Source of the DNA: an uncultured Collinsella sp. | GTDB lineage: Bacteria; Actinomycetota; Coriobacteriia; Coriobacteriales; Coriobacteriaceae | Reading direction: 5' to 3' | Assembly: GCA_902492185.1 (NCBI GenBank) | Contig: CABUKY010000035.1 | Location: 1-13,426 of the forward strand | DNA: 13,426 nucleotides | Shown here: positions 6,803-13,426 of the stretch, piece by piece | How positions within the stretch are numbered: position 1 is the stretch's first letter | How the letters are laid out: the number at the start of each line of letters is the position of its first letter | The notes under the pieces: model-generated | The model's input: the letters and a program-made list of their open reading frames with translations, nothing else | The model's database searches: none | Told to the model about the DNA's origin: nothing | Made by a program: the position numbers and the translations under genes

Positions 6803-8236
6803 CTAATTCCAAGACTGTTGATGCTCTTCGTAGGTTTGCGAGAAGTACTCCTCGTCCTGCGTAATGTAGAAATACAGATCATCGGAGTCGGTCGGCTCAA
6901 GCGTGGCCTTGAGCGCCTCGAGCGACGGAGAGCAGATGGGCGTGGGTGGCAGGCCCTCGTGCTTATAGGTGTTATACGGACTATCGCTCTGCAGGTCGTC
7001 GGCGGTAACCTCGCCACCGGTGACATACATCATGGTCGCATCGCTGTTGAGATAGCGCAAACCGTCGAGCTTGCCGGCAAGACGGTTGTAGAAGACCGAG
7101 GCCACGTGCGCACGTTGGTCGGCGTTGAGACCCTCGCGCTCAACGATAGAGGCCAAGTTGACGATGTCGTAGTCGGACATCTCCACACCGTAGCGTTCCT
7201 TGATCTTGGCTTCGCAGCTCGCAAAGTCAAGCGACTTGTACTCGGTCTTAAACTGATCGAGCATGGCGCGAATCACGTCATCGGCCGTCGGCGAATCACC
7301 CAACGAATAGGTCTTGGGGAATAAGAAACCCTCGAGCGAGTCGTTGGCGGTGCCCTTAAGGAAGCTATAGTCGTCCACGTAGTTGGAGGCCTTGGCCTGG
7401 TTGAGGAAGTCTTCCTTAGAGATGCTGTCGTAGGCCTGGGCCACACGGTCGGCGACTTGATCGACCGTCAGGCCCTCAGGGATAGTCAGCGTATTGGAGC
7501 CCGCGTTGGGGCCTTCCATGAGCTGCTGAACAACCTTGGTCGCATCCATGAGTGTGGTGAACGAATAATCACCAGGCTTGAGCGACATATCGGCGTTGAG
7601 CTTTTTCACCGCCGCATAGTAATCCTTGGGATTTTCTACGATATGGTTCTCGGAGAGAATCGAAGCGATGCTGTCACCCGAGGCACCATCGGGAATCGTG
7701 ATAGTAACCTGCTGGCCTGCAGCGACTTTCGCACCCTCACCGCCAAAGAAGCCCTTGACGGCTGGCACGACAAAGAAAACGATCGCGACAAGCGCAAGCA
7801 CGGCAACAACGCCACCGATAATCATAGGCACCGGGGAGCTTTTCTTTTGAGCACCGCGACGAGCATGCGTGTTGTAGCTCGAGCGGGTCGCCGGAGCAAC
7901 GCCATGCGAACCACGAGCGTGATGCGAATGCGATTGGGGGGCCTGCGTTCGCTGGGTAGGTGCCTGCTGCTTAAAGCGGGTGCCGCCTGCAGGCTGGGCC
8001 GTACGAGCAGTGGGCTGCTGAGCCGCGTGAGAAGCCGAATGCTGAACCGAACGAGCAGAAGGCTGCTGACCAGTCCGTTGAACAGGTTGGGCCGAACGAG
8101 AGAAGGACTGCGCCGGGCGCGCGGCAGGCTGAGCTGCGCGCTGCGTCGGCTGTGCCGGACGCTGGCCAGGCTGGGCAGGGCGCGACGCCGGCTGCTGTGT
8201 ACGATTCGGCTGGCGCGGATCGGAAGCACTAGGCAT
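6803..8236 (-). CDS. mltG: Endolytic murein transglycosylase MltG with long basic N-terminal repeat region
   Basis: MltG (YceG-like) is a membrane-bound lytic transglycosylase that cuts nascent glycan strands and so sets their length. The 477 residues comprise a cytoplasmic Gln/Pro/Ala/Arg-rich tail (1-134), one membrane helix (about 136-160), a LysM-like segment (about 176-245) and the YceG catalytic domain (about 248-477). The domain shows LEGFLFPKTY (301-310), LASIVEREG with the predicted catalytic Glu366, and SPYNTYKHEGLPPTPICSPS (419-438). The tail carries heptad repeats of the form RPAQPxQ from residue 12 to 60. The ATG at 8236 lies inside the end of ruvX (8-nt overlap) with GAGGAGG 7 nt upstream. 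The cytoplasmic tail is much longer than in E. coli, though extended N-termini are common in Gram-positive relatives. Confidence 0.95.
   Translation of the reverse strand: MPSASDPRQPNRTQQPASRPAQPGQRPAQPTQRAAQPAARPAQSFSRSAQPVQRTGQQPSARSVQHSASHAAQQPTARTAQPAGGTRFKQQAPTQRTQAPQSHSHHARGSHGVAPATRSSYNTHARRGAQKKSSPVPMIIGGVVAVLALVAIVFFVVPAVKGFFGGEGAKVAAGQQVTITIPDGASGDSIASILSENHIVENPKDYYAAVKKLNADMSLKPGDYSFTTLMDATKVVQQLMEGPNAGSNTLTIPEGLTVDQVADRVAQAYDSISKEDFLNQAKASNYVDDYSFLKGTANDSLEGFLFPKTYSLGDSPTADDVIRAMLDQFKTEYKSLDFASCEAKIKERYGVEMSDYDIVNLASIVEREGLNADQRAHVASVFYNRLAGKLDGLRYLNSDATMMYVTGGEVTADDLQSDSPYNTYKHEGLPPTPICSPSLEALKATLEPTDSDDLYFYITQDEEYFSQTYEEHQQSWN
8057..8203 (-). repeat. Degenerate 21-bp / 7-residue tandem repeat in mltG
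   Basis: Seven consecutive heptads begin with Arg at residues 12, 19, 26, 33, 40, 47 and 54: RTQQPAS, RPAQPGQ, RPAQPTQ, RAAQPAA, RPAQSFS, RSAQPVQ, RTGQQPS. The spacing is exact and in frame. The segment has a regularly spaced positive charge and no acidic residue, and it is on the cytoplasmic side of the membrane helix. Confidence 0.8.
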
Positions 8237-8657
8237 GCGAAACCTCCTCGTTTTTACGATCGAGCCACGTCTGCAAAAACAGGCTGGCGGCAATCATGTC
8301 GATCTTGCCCCTCATCTGCTTTTCGTTGAGTCCCTGCTCGCGCAGGATACGCTTGGCCTCTTGCGAGGACAGACGCTCGTCCTCAAACTCCAACGGAAGA
8401 TCGAGCTCGTCGGCAATCTTTTGCGCCACAGCGGCAACGCGCTCGGCCTGAGGGCCGGGCTCACCGGCCATGGTCAGGGGACGTCCGCTTACCAGGATGT
8501 CGGGCTCATAGTCCTCAACCAGGTAGCGGAACGTCTTGGCCATACCGGTGACCTCGGCAGCCGGAAGCACTTTGACAGGCATCGCCATCTTGCCATCACG
8601 GCTCGAGACGGCAATGCCGATCCTGGTCTCCCCTATGTCCAGCGCGAGCGCAACCAC
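8229..8657 (-). CDS. ruvX: RuvX/YqgF-family Holliday junction resolvase-like nuclease
   Basis: YqgF/RuvX proteins have an RNase H fold and act in 16S rRNA 5'-end processing or as Holliday junction resolvases, depending on the organism. The 142-residue product has family length. Acidic residues expected for metal binding are Asp7 (ALDIGETRIGIAVS), Glu92-Glu94 (FEDERLSS, the family DERLTT motif) and Asp120 (KIDMIAASLFLQ). The conserved VSGRPLTMAGEPGPQAERV segment is at about 56-74. The start is GTG at 8657, 17 nt after the alaS stop, with AAGAAG about 5 nt upstream. The alaS-ruvX-mltG order is the same as in many Firmicutes. Confidence 0.94.
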   Translation of the reverse strand: MVALALDIGETRIGIAVSSRDGKMAMPVKVLPAAEVTGMAKTFRYLVEDYEPDILVSGRPLTMAGEPGPQAERVAAVAQKIADELDLPLEFEDERLSSQEAKRILREQGLNEKQMRGKIDMIAASLFLQTWLDRKNEEVSHA

Positions 8658-8674
8658 AGCGACTTCTTAGATTC

Positions 8675-11332
8675 TTAGGCGCCGAGCGCGGTCTTAGCGG
8701 CCGCGAGGGCATCGGCGATGCCGGCAGCATTCTTGCCACCGGCCTGGGCCATGTTGGGACGGCCACCACCGCGACCGTCGACCAGGCCCGCGATCCGCTT
8801 GATCACGTTACCGGCGTGGAACCCGGCCTTGACGGCGTCATCGGAGCCGGCAGCGAGCAGGGCCGGAGTGCCCTTCTCAGTCACGCTGGCGATGACACAA
8901 GCGACAGGGCCGGCCACCTTCTGGTGCACGGTATCCCATACGTTGCGCAGGTCGGCAGCCTCAAGGCCCTGGAGCTCAGCAACGACGAGCTTGTAGCCAC
9001 CGAGCTCGACGGCACCCTCGATGGCACTGGAAATGGCGTCGGAGGAGCCACCGGTCAGAGCCTTTTTGAGCTTGTTGGACGTCTCGCGCAGCTCGGCCTG
9101 CAGGTTCTCCACGCGGGCGGGAACCTCGTCGACGCGGCACTTGAGCGCAGCGGCGGCGGCGTCAACGAGCGCCAGGCGGTCGGCCATGTAGTCGAGGGCA
9201 CCCTTAGAGGTCACGGCCTCGATACGGCGGACATTGGAGCCCGTGGAGGACTCGGAAATGATCTTGAACAGGCCAATCTCGGCGGTATTGGCGGCATGCG
9301 TGCCACCGCAGAGCTCGCGGGAGAACGGCTGGTCCTCGGCGCCCACGGAGACGACGCGGACAACATCGCCGTACTTCTCTCCAAACAGAGCGACAGCGCC
9401 GGCAGCCTTAGCCTCGTCAATGCCCATGACACGGGTCACAACCGGCTTGGAAGCGAAGATCTGCTGGTTGACCAGGTCCTCGACAGCCTTGAGCTGCTCG
9501 GAGGACAGGGCCTCGAAGTGCGTGAAGTCAAAGCGCAGGTGCTCGGGCGTCACCAGCGAACCGGCCTGGGAGACATGCTCGCCCAGGACCTGCTTAAGGG
9601 CGGCGTCGAGCAGGTGGGTGGCGGTGTGGTTGCGGCGCAGGAAACCACGGCGCTCGGCGTCGAGCGCGGCGGTCACGGTAGCACCGACGGTCAGCGTGCC
9701 CTCGGCAACGTGGGCGACGTGAGCATACAGGCCGTTGTGGTTCTTGGTATCGGCAACGGTCAGAACAACGCCCTCGGCGGAAAGCTTGCCGGCGTCACCC
9801 TGCTGGCCGCCCATCTCGGCGTAGAACGGGGTGCGGTCGAGCACGACCTCGACGTTCTCGCCGGCGGCAGCGGACTCGACGGACTCGCCGTTGCGCACGA
9901 TGGCGACAACCTTGGCGCCCTCGATCACATCGTTGTCATAGCCGTCGAACTCGGTCGCAGCGACCTTGTCGGAAAGCTCAACCCACACGTCGTTGAAGCT
10001 GCCCCAGGCGTCGCCCTTGGCATTGGCGCGGGCGCGGGCCTTCTGGTCCTCCATGCAGGCAGTGAAGCCGTCCATGTCGACGTCGTGGCCAGCGGTGCCG
10101 GCGATCTCGACGGTTAGGTCGATGGGGAAACCAAAGGTGTCGTGCAGCTTAAAGGCAACATCGCCCGGAAGCACAGCGCCCTCGGCAAGCGCTGCCAGTG
10201 CCTCATCCAGGTAGACGCGGCCGTTGTCGAGCGTCGTGGAGAAGCGCTCCTCCTCGGAGGCAACGATACCCTTGACGAGCGCGACGTTCTTGAGCAACTC
10301 GGGATAGGCCTCGCCCATCTGAGCGTTAACCTCGTCGATGAACTTGGTCAGGAAAGCGCCCTCGATGCCCAGCAGGCGACCGTGGAACACGGCACGACGG
10401 AGCAGGCGGCGAAGGACGTACTCGCGACCCTCGTTACCGGGGAGGATGCCATCCGAAATCATAAAGTCGACGGCACGGGAGTGGTCGGCGATGATGCGCA
10501 GCGAGCGGCTGGCACCGGAGTAATCGTCGGCGTCATAGGTCTTGCCGCTGATCTCCTCGCCCAGCTTGATAAGATGCTGCATCAAGTCGCCGTCGTAATT
10601 GGCGGTCTTGTGCTGCATGATGGCGGCCATGCGCTCCAGGCCCATGCCCGTATCGAGGTTGCGGTGCGGCAGCTCCGGCATGGAGCCGTCCTCCTGGCGG
10701 TCATACTGGGTAAAGACGAGGTTCCAGAACTCCAGGAAGCGGTCGCAGTCGCAGCCGGGCTTGCAGTCGGGGCTGCCGCAGCCGACCTCCTCGCCCATGT
10801 CAAAGTAGATCTCTGAGCACGGACCGCAGGGACCGGTGGGGCCAGCAGCCCAGAAGTTGTCGTCCTCGCCCAGGCGGGAGATGTGGTCCTCAGCAACGCC
10901 CAAAGAACGCCACACGTCGTGGGTCTCGTCGTCCTCGGTAAAGACGGTAAAGTACAGGCGGTCGAGCGGCAGCTTGAACTCCTTGGTGATGAGCTCAAAA
11001 GCCCAGGCGCAGGCCTGCTGCTTGGAGACGCCGCCAAAGGAGAAGTCGCCGAGCATCTCGAAGAAGGACAGGTGACGGCCATCCTCGCCGATGCAATCGA
11101 TGTCGTTGGTGCGGACGCACTTCTGGCAGGAGATAGCGCCGATCTCCTTCATGGTCTTCTTGCCCTGGTAGTACTCCTTAAACTGGTTCATGCCAGCGTT
11201 GGCAAGCAGCAGCGAAGGATCGTCGGGGACGAGGGACGAAGAAGGATAGAGCTTAAGACCGCGCTCCTCAAAGAAGTTGAGGAACTTGGAGCGGATCTCG
11301 GCCGTAGTCATTGACGGGTAGTCAGCACTCAT
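8675..11332 (-). CDS. alaS: Alanyl-tRNA synthetase
   Basis: AlaRS attaches alanine to tRNA-Ala and clears mischarged Ser/Gly-tRNA-Ala. The 885-residue product is full length. The class II catalytic domain has SFFEMLGDFSFGG (89-101) and HRNLDTGMGLERMA (223-236). A cysteine cluster (C185, C190, C194, C196; CGSPDCKPGCDCD) precedes RFLEFWNLVF. The editing domain has the zinc set His569/His573 (HTATH) and Cys675/His679 (CGGTH). The C-terminal DHHA1-type domain ends near GRGGGRPNMAQAGG (853-866). The ATG at 11332 follows GAGGAG by 9 nt and begins before the conserved AEIRSKFLNFF helix; an upstream in-frame extension to 11422 runs through the promoter and was rejected. It heads the alaS-ruvX-mltG-yqeG-aroK-aroB-like operon. 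Confidence 0.98.
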   Translation of the reverse strand: MSADYPSMTTAEIRSKFLNFFEERGLKLYPSSSLVPDDPSLLLANAGMNQFKEYYQGKKTMKEIGAISCQKCVRTNDIDCIGEDGRHLSFFEMLGDFSFGGVSKQQACAWAFELITKEFKLPLDRLYFTVFTEDDETHDVWRSLGVAEDHISRLGEDDNFWAAGPTGPCGPCSEIYFDMGEEVGCGSPDCKPGCDCDRFLEFWNLVFTQYDRQEDGSMPELPHRNLDTGMGLERMAAIMQHKTANYDGDLMQHLIKLGEEISGKTYDADDYSGASRSLRIIADHSRAVDFMISDGILPGNEGREYVLRRLLRRAVFHGRLLGIEGAFLTKFIDEVNAQMGEAYPELLKNVALVKGIVASEEERFSTTLDNGRVYLDEALAALAEGAVLPGDVAFKLHDTFGFPIDLTVEIAGTAGHDVDMDGFTACMEDQKARARANAKGDAWGSFNDVWVELSDKVAATEFDGYDNDVIEGAKVVAIVRNGESVESAAAGENVEVVLDRTPFYAEMGGQQGDAGKLSAEGVVLTVADTKNHNGLYAHVAHVAEGTLTVGATVTAALDAERRGFLRRNHTATHLLDAALKQVLGEHVSQAGSLVTPEHLRFDFTHFEALSSEQLKAVEDLVNQQIFASKPVVTRVMGIDEAKAAGAVALFGEKYGDVVRVVSVGAEDQPFSRELCGGTHAANTAEIGLFKIISESSTGSNVRRIEAVTSKGALDYMADRLALVDAAAAALKCRVDEVPARVENLQAELRETSNKLKKALTGGSSDAISSAIEGAVELGGYKLVVAELQGLEAADLRNVWDTVHQKVAGPVACVIASVTEKGTPALLAAGSDDAVKAGFHAGNVIKRIAGLVDGRGGGRPNMAQAGGKNAAGIADALAAAKTALGA

Positions 11333-11378
11333 AGAGGGAATCTCCTCGGTTTCACATCGAAACAGTTCAAACGTAACG

Positions 11379-11406
11379 ATATTACCATCCCACCGCGCAA
11401 GTGCAA
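11379..11406 (-). promoter_or_regulatory. alaS operon promoter
   Basis: On the minus strand a -10 box TAATAT (11379-11384) is preceded, with a 16-nt spacer, by TTGCAC (11401-11406), which overlaps the T-run of the upstream terminator. The expected transcript starts about 40 nt before the alaS ATG. No T-box specifier or AGGGTGGAACCGCG-like antiterminator is present. Confidence 0.55.
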
Positions 11407-11434
11407 AAAAGAGGGCCGGCAAACAGCGACCCTC
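11405..11434 (-). terminator. Minus-strand intrinsic terminator upstream of alaS
   Basis: Minus-strand RNA forms an 8-bp stem, GAGGGUCG with CGGCCCUC (one U-G pair), around an 8-nt loop CUGUUUGC. Six U residues follow directly. The U-G pair is an A-C mismatch on the plus strand. It separates the sigma factor/AI-2E unit from the alaS promoter; no other terminator is seen between the AI-2E stop codon and here. Confidence 0.75.
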
Positions 11435-11471
11435 CAGCGAAAGTGCATGTTATTTAGGACAGCCAAAGTCT

Positions 11472-11498
11472 TTGAAAAACTAATGACTGCTGTAGAAT
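11472..11498 (+). promoter_or_regulatory. Candidate promoter of the small membrane protein gene
   Basis: A -10-like TAGAAT (11493-11498) is preceded by TTGAAA (11472-11477) with a short 15-nt spacer; shifting one base gives TTTGAA with 16 nt. The region is AT-rich and about 33 nt ahead of the start codon, which leaves room for the GGAG ribosome binding site. Confidence 0.4.
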
Positions 11499-11530
11499 TA
11501 CATATAAGAGCTACTCGAAAGGAGCGATCG

Positions 11531-11770
11531 ATGAAAAGCAAACGATTTGTCCTGAATGCACTTCTGGTAGTAGCACTTTTAGCGCTCTTGGCCTTCTCCT
11601 GCTGGTACGCAAACCAACCAGCATTTGGCTACGTATTGTATGCAGCAATGTCCGGCGATAATGCATATTACGCTCTACGCGCAATTGACGTTCTCTTTTT
11701 CTATGTAGCCGGCCCCTTATCAATCGCTTTGCTCGCATTTCTTGTCATTTACAACTTCAAGAAGCGTTAA
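11531..11770 (+). CDS. Small two-helix membrane protein, unknown function
   Basis: The 79-residue product has a short basic start (MKSKR), a first hydrophobic helix at about residues 7-26, and a short outer loop containing aromatic and Asn/Asp residues (GYVLYAAMSGDNAYYALRA). A second helix follows at about 52-74, and the C-terminal anchor is NFKKR. The charge pattern suggests both ends face the cytoplasm. ATG 11531 is supported by AAAGGAG 7 nt upstream; a longer in-frame reading from 11447 lacks a ribosome binding site. It is the only plus-strand gene here, convergent with the AI-2E gene (6 nt between stops) and divergent from alaS. By hand count its GC content is about 45%, clearly below its neighbours. 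I do not recognise the family. It could be a recently acquired or taxon-restricted gene. Confidence 0.75.
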   Translation: MKSKRFVLNALLVVALLALLAFSCWYANQPAFGYVLYAAMSGDNAYYALRAIDVLFFYVAGPLSIALLAFLVIYNFKKR

Positions 11771-11776
11771 TAGGAC

Positions 11777-13189
11777 CTAATTAGAATCCGAATCGTCCAT
11801 GGAGCCGTCGATACCGGTTTTGGTATCGTCGTCCGAGTTGGAGTCATCGTCCTTGGCAAAGGGGTTCTTGAAGAAGCCCGTGGCATCGGGTTGCAGACCT
11901 GAGAGCTTGATCCAGGGATTATCGAGCTCGGGCTTGGGCATGGCCTTGGCCTCGGGCGCAGTCTCGTTGCCGATGAGCTCGGACTCGTAGATGAAGGTGT
12001 CGTCGCCGAGCGCGTCGTAGGCGGCGACCGGGTTGCCATCGGCATCGCGGTACGGCGTGCCCTTAAACACGGCGCCGTCATAGGCCACAAGCTGTCGGCC
12101 GGTCTCATTCTCGAAGTAGTACACGAAGATACCTTTGAGGGCCGCACAAAGCGGGATGGCAATAATCATGCCGATGGGGCCCATGAGTGCCGAGCCAATA
12201 ACGAGCGCCGTGAGGCTCATGATGGGATGCACCTGCACCGAGCTCTGCATGACCTTGGGCGAAATGACGTTATCGGTGACGTTTTGCGCGACCATCGTCA
12301 CGATGAGCGTCCATAACGCCAACATGGGGCTGAACATGAAACCGAGCACCGTGGCGATTGCTGCGCTCACCCAGGGACCGACGACCGGAACCAAATGCAT
12401 GATGCCGGTAAAGATAGCCATGAGCGCCGCATACGGATGGCCGATGATCATAAAACCGATAAAGGCGAGGAAACCACCGCAGATGGACGTCACGACCATA
12501 CCGCGCATGTAGCCGCCGACAGAGCGAGAAAGGATGGCGACCATAAAGCGGTACGAGGTCTCCTTCTCCTGACCGATGATGGTGCAAATCTCGTGGTGCA
12601 TGCGAGGGTAGTCGCAGGCCATCCAGTAGGCAAACACCAGGCCAAGGAAGATAACGAACAGCTGCGAGGCCGTATTGGTGATGAGTGGGAACACACCACG
12701 ACCAAGCTCGGCGGCAATCTGAGACACATACCTCGATGCCACGGCAACCAGCGACGAAAGATTATCGTCCAAATAATCCTTGAGCGGCGTGTTGTTGAGC
12801 GTCTTGGCATGCGAGATCATCTCGTTGAGATCACCGCCCGCAACACGAAGCTGCTCGGGCAGGCGGCTCAGGACTTCCATGATCTGACCAAAGAGAATCG
12901 GCGACAAGATACAAACGACACCGACGAGCACGGCAACAACAACAATAAGCGCGATAAGCGAACCGATGCCGCGATTCACGCCATGGTGCTCGAGCCAGTT
13001 GGTGATCGGAGACATCACAAAAGCAATGATGGAGCCGACGGCAAGAAACTCAATAACCGGCGCCAGGATGCCCATAAGGTTAAAGATGACAGCGGCGATG
13101 ACAATGCAGCCGACAACAGCCCAAATGCGCAGCGTCAGAATGCGGGTGTCGCGCAGCACGCGATCGGTTTGTTGGGGGTGCTCACTCAT
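11777..13189 (-). CDS. AI-2E family transporter with acidic C-terminal tail
   Basis: This is a polytopic membrane protein of the AI-2E (YdgG/TqsA/PerM) family, PF01594. Members include autoinducer-2 exporters and Na+/H+ antiporters, so the substrate cannot be stated. The 470 residues have hydrophobic segments at about 22-60, 76-100, 166-192, 231-300 and 322-358. Family landmarks are GPWVSAAIATVLGF (271-284), NVISPKVMQSSVQVHP (307-322) and the closing helix IGSALMGPIGMIIAIPLCAA. Residues from about 360 are soluble and end in an Asp/Ser-rich stretch (447-470). The ATG at 13189 overlaps the sigma factor stop as ATGA, and no ribosome binding site is closer than a weak GGAG 14 nt upstream, which suggests translational coupling. 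Confidence 0.9.
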   Translation of the reverse strand: MSEHPQQTDRVLRDTRILTLRIWAVVGCIVIAAVIFNLMGILAPVIEFLAVGSIIAFVMSPITNWLEHHGVNRGIGSLIALIVVVAVLVGVVCILSPILFGQIMEVLSRLPEQLRVAGGDLNEMISHAKTLNNTPLKDYLDDNLSSLVAVASRYVSQIAAELGRGVFPLITNTASQLFVIFLGLVFAYWMACDYPRMHHEICTIIGQEKETSYRFMVAILSRSVGGYMRGMVVTSICGGFLAFIGFMIIGHPYAALMAIFTGIMHLVPVVGPWVSAAIATVLGFMFSPMLALWTLIVTMVAQNVTDNVISPKVMQSSVQVHPIMSLTALVIGSALMGPIGMIIAIPLCAALKGIFVYYFENETGRQLVAYDGAVFKGTPYRDADGNPVAAYDALGDDTFIYESELIGNETAPEAKAMPKPELDNPWIKLSGLQPDATGFFKNPFAKDDDSNSDDDTKTGIDGSMDDSDSN

Positions 13190-13426
13190 GAACGAATCAT
13201 CACTCCGTCGGGGTCGATCTTGTCCTGAATCTTCTTAAGCGTGCGGCGCAGCAGACGCGAAACCTGCACCTGAGAAATACCCAGCTTCTTGGCGATCTCG
13301 ATCTGTGTCATGCCCTTCACAAAGCGCAGCTCGATCACCTCGCGCTCGCGCGGCGAGAAATCACGGATGGCTTCCTCGATCACTAGGCGGTCATCGGTAA
13401 AGTCGAGCTCGTTGTCGTCGTCGGCG
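13186..13426 (-). CDS. SigB/SigF/SigG-type RNA polymerase sigma factor, C-terminal part
   Basis: Seventy-nine C-terminal residues are visible; the N-terminal part lies beyond the right window edge. The segment is sigma region 4: FSPREREVIELRFVKGMTQI followed by a helix-turn-helix EIAKKLGISQVQVSRLLRRTLKKIQ, which recognises the -35 element. The LGISQVQVSRL signature is typical of the stress and sporulation group (SigB, SigF, SigG) rather than of housekeeping or ECF sigma factors. The upstream visible piece is acidic (ADDDNELDFTDDR). Which member it is, and whether anti-sigma partners are nearby, cannot be judged from this window. Its TGA overlaps the start of the AI-2E gene. Confidence 0.9.
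   Translation of the reverse strand, partial: ADDDNELDFTDDRLVIEEAIRDFSPREREVIELRFVKGMTQIEIAKKLGISQVQVSRLLRRTLKKIQDKIDPDGVMIRS

Noticed and set aside
6802..7026. N-terminal extension of yqeG to 7026
   Set aside because: This part overlaps the mltG 3' end in another frame and is Arg/Ser/Pro-rich without similarity to HAD proteins; ATG 6801 has GGAAT upstream.
8816..10117. Long plus-strand open frame (433 codons) antisense to alaS
   Set aside because: It lies wholly within the unmistakable alaS gene and shows no family motif or ribosome binding site. GC-rich codon use on the minus strand readily keeps antisense frames open.
11333..11422. N-terminal extension of alaS to 11422
   Set aside because: It would run through the predicted promoter and terminator. 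ATG 11332 has a good GAGGAG site and gives a normal AlaRS N-terminus.
11333..11530. T-box or other tRNA-sensing leader for alaS
   Set aside because: No AGGGTGGAACCGCG-like element or stem I pattern is present, and the only terminator lies upstream of the promoter.
12395..13228. Plus-strand open frame opposite the AI-2E gene
   Set aside because: It is a highly charged His/Asp/Lys-rich translation typical of the reverse of membrane-protein codons, with no supporting start signals.
1..13426. Defence, phage, insertion sequence or CRISPR content
   Set aside because: No transposase, integrase, restriction, toxin-antitoxin or Cas motif and no direct-repeat/spacer array was seen; the window is mostly core housekeeping genes.

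Overview
The window is a gene-dense, mostly one-strand stretch of a high-GC, Gram-positive-type bacterial chromosome. The gene order (alaS-ruvX-mltG; pepP-efp-yqhY-nusB-xseB-tlyA-nadK) echoes the Bacillus-type core loci. The GC-rich codon use, AGGAG-type ribosome binding sites and protein sequences fit a Coriobacteriia member such as Collinsella. That assignment is a judgement from recall, not a database match. All genes but one lie on the minus strand, so the window is described from high to low coordinates.

Right end (13426-11777): the C-terminal part of a SigB/SigF/SigG-type sigma factor overlaps, by ATGA, an AI-2E-family membrane protein with a long acidic cytoplasmic tail. A small, AT-rich, two-helix membrane protein gene (11531-11770) follows on the plus strand, convergent with the AI-2E gene and divergent from alaS. 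A minus-strand intrinsic terminator (11405-11434) sits just before the alaS promoter.

Middle (11332-4656): a tight run of alaS, ruvX, mltG, yqeG, aroK and an aroB homologue, with gaps of 17 nt or less or small overlaps, looks like one operon. It covers tRNA-Ala charging, Holliday-junction/rRNA processing nuclease function, peptidoglycan chain termination, a HAD phosphatase and shikimate kinase. The aroB homologue has lost all three metal ligands and most other active-site residues by eye alignment; this is the strongest oddity in the window.

Left part (4655-1): pepP has its own leader with a long hairpin and ends at a strong intrinsic terminator. After a perfect TATAAT box comes a second operon: efp, yqhY (Asp23 family), nusB, xseB, tlyA and nadK (cut by the window edge). 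It combines translation, transcription antitermination, DNA repair, rRNA methylation and NADP synthesis. accBC, folD and xseA, which sit in this locus in Bacillus, are absent here.

No tRNA, rRNA, CRISPR array, insertion sequence or phage gene was seen. No gene-free stretch exceeds 200 bases. I did not find a clear new multi-gene system. The best candidates for new biology are the degenerate AroB, the orphan small membrane protein and the structured pepP leader.
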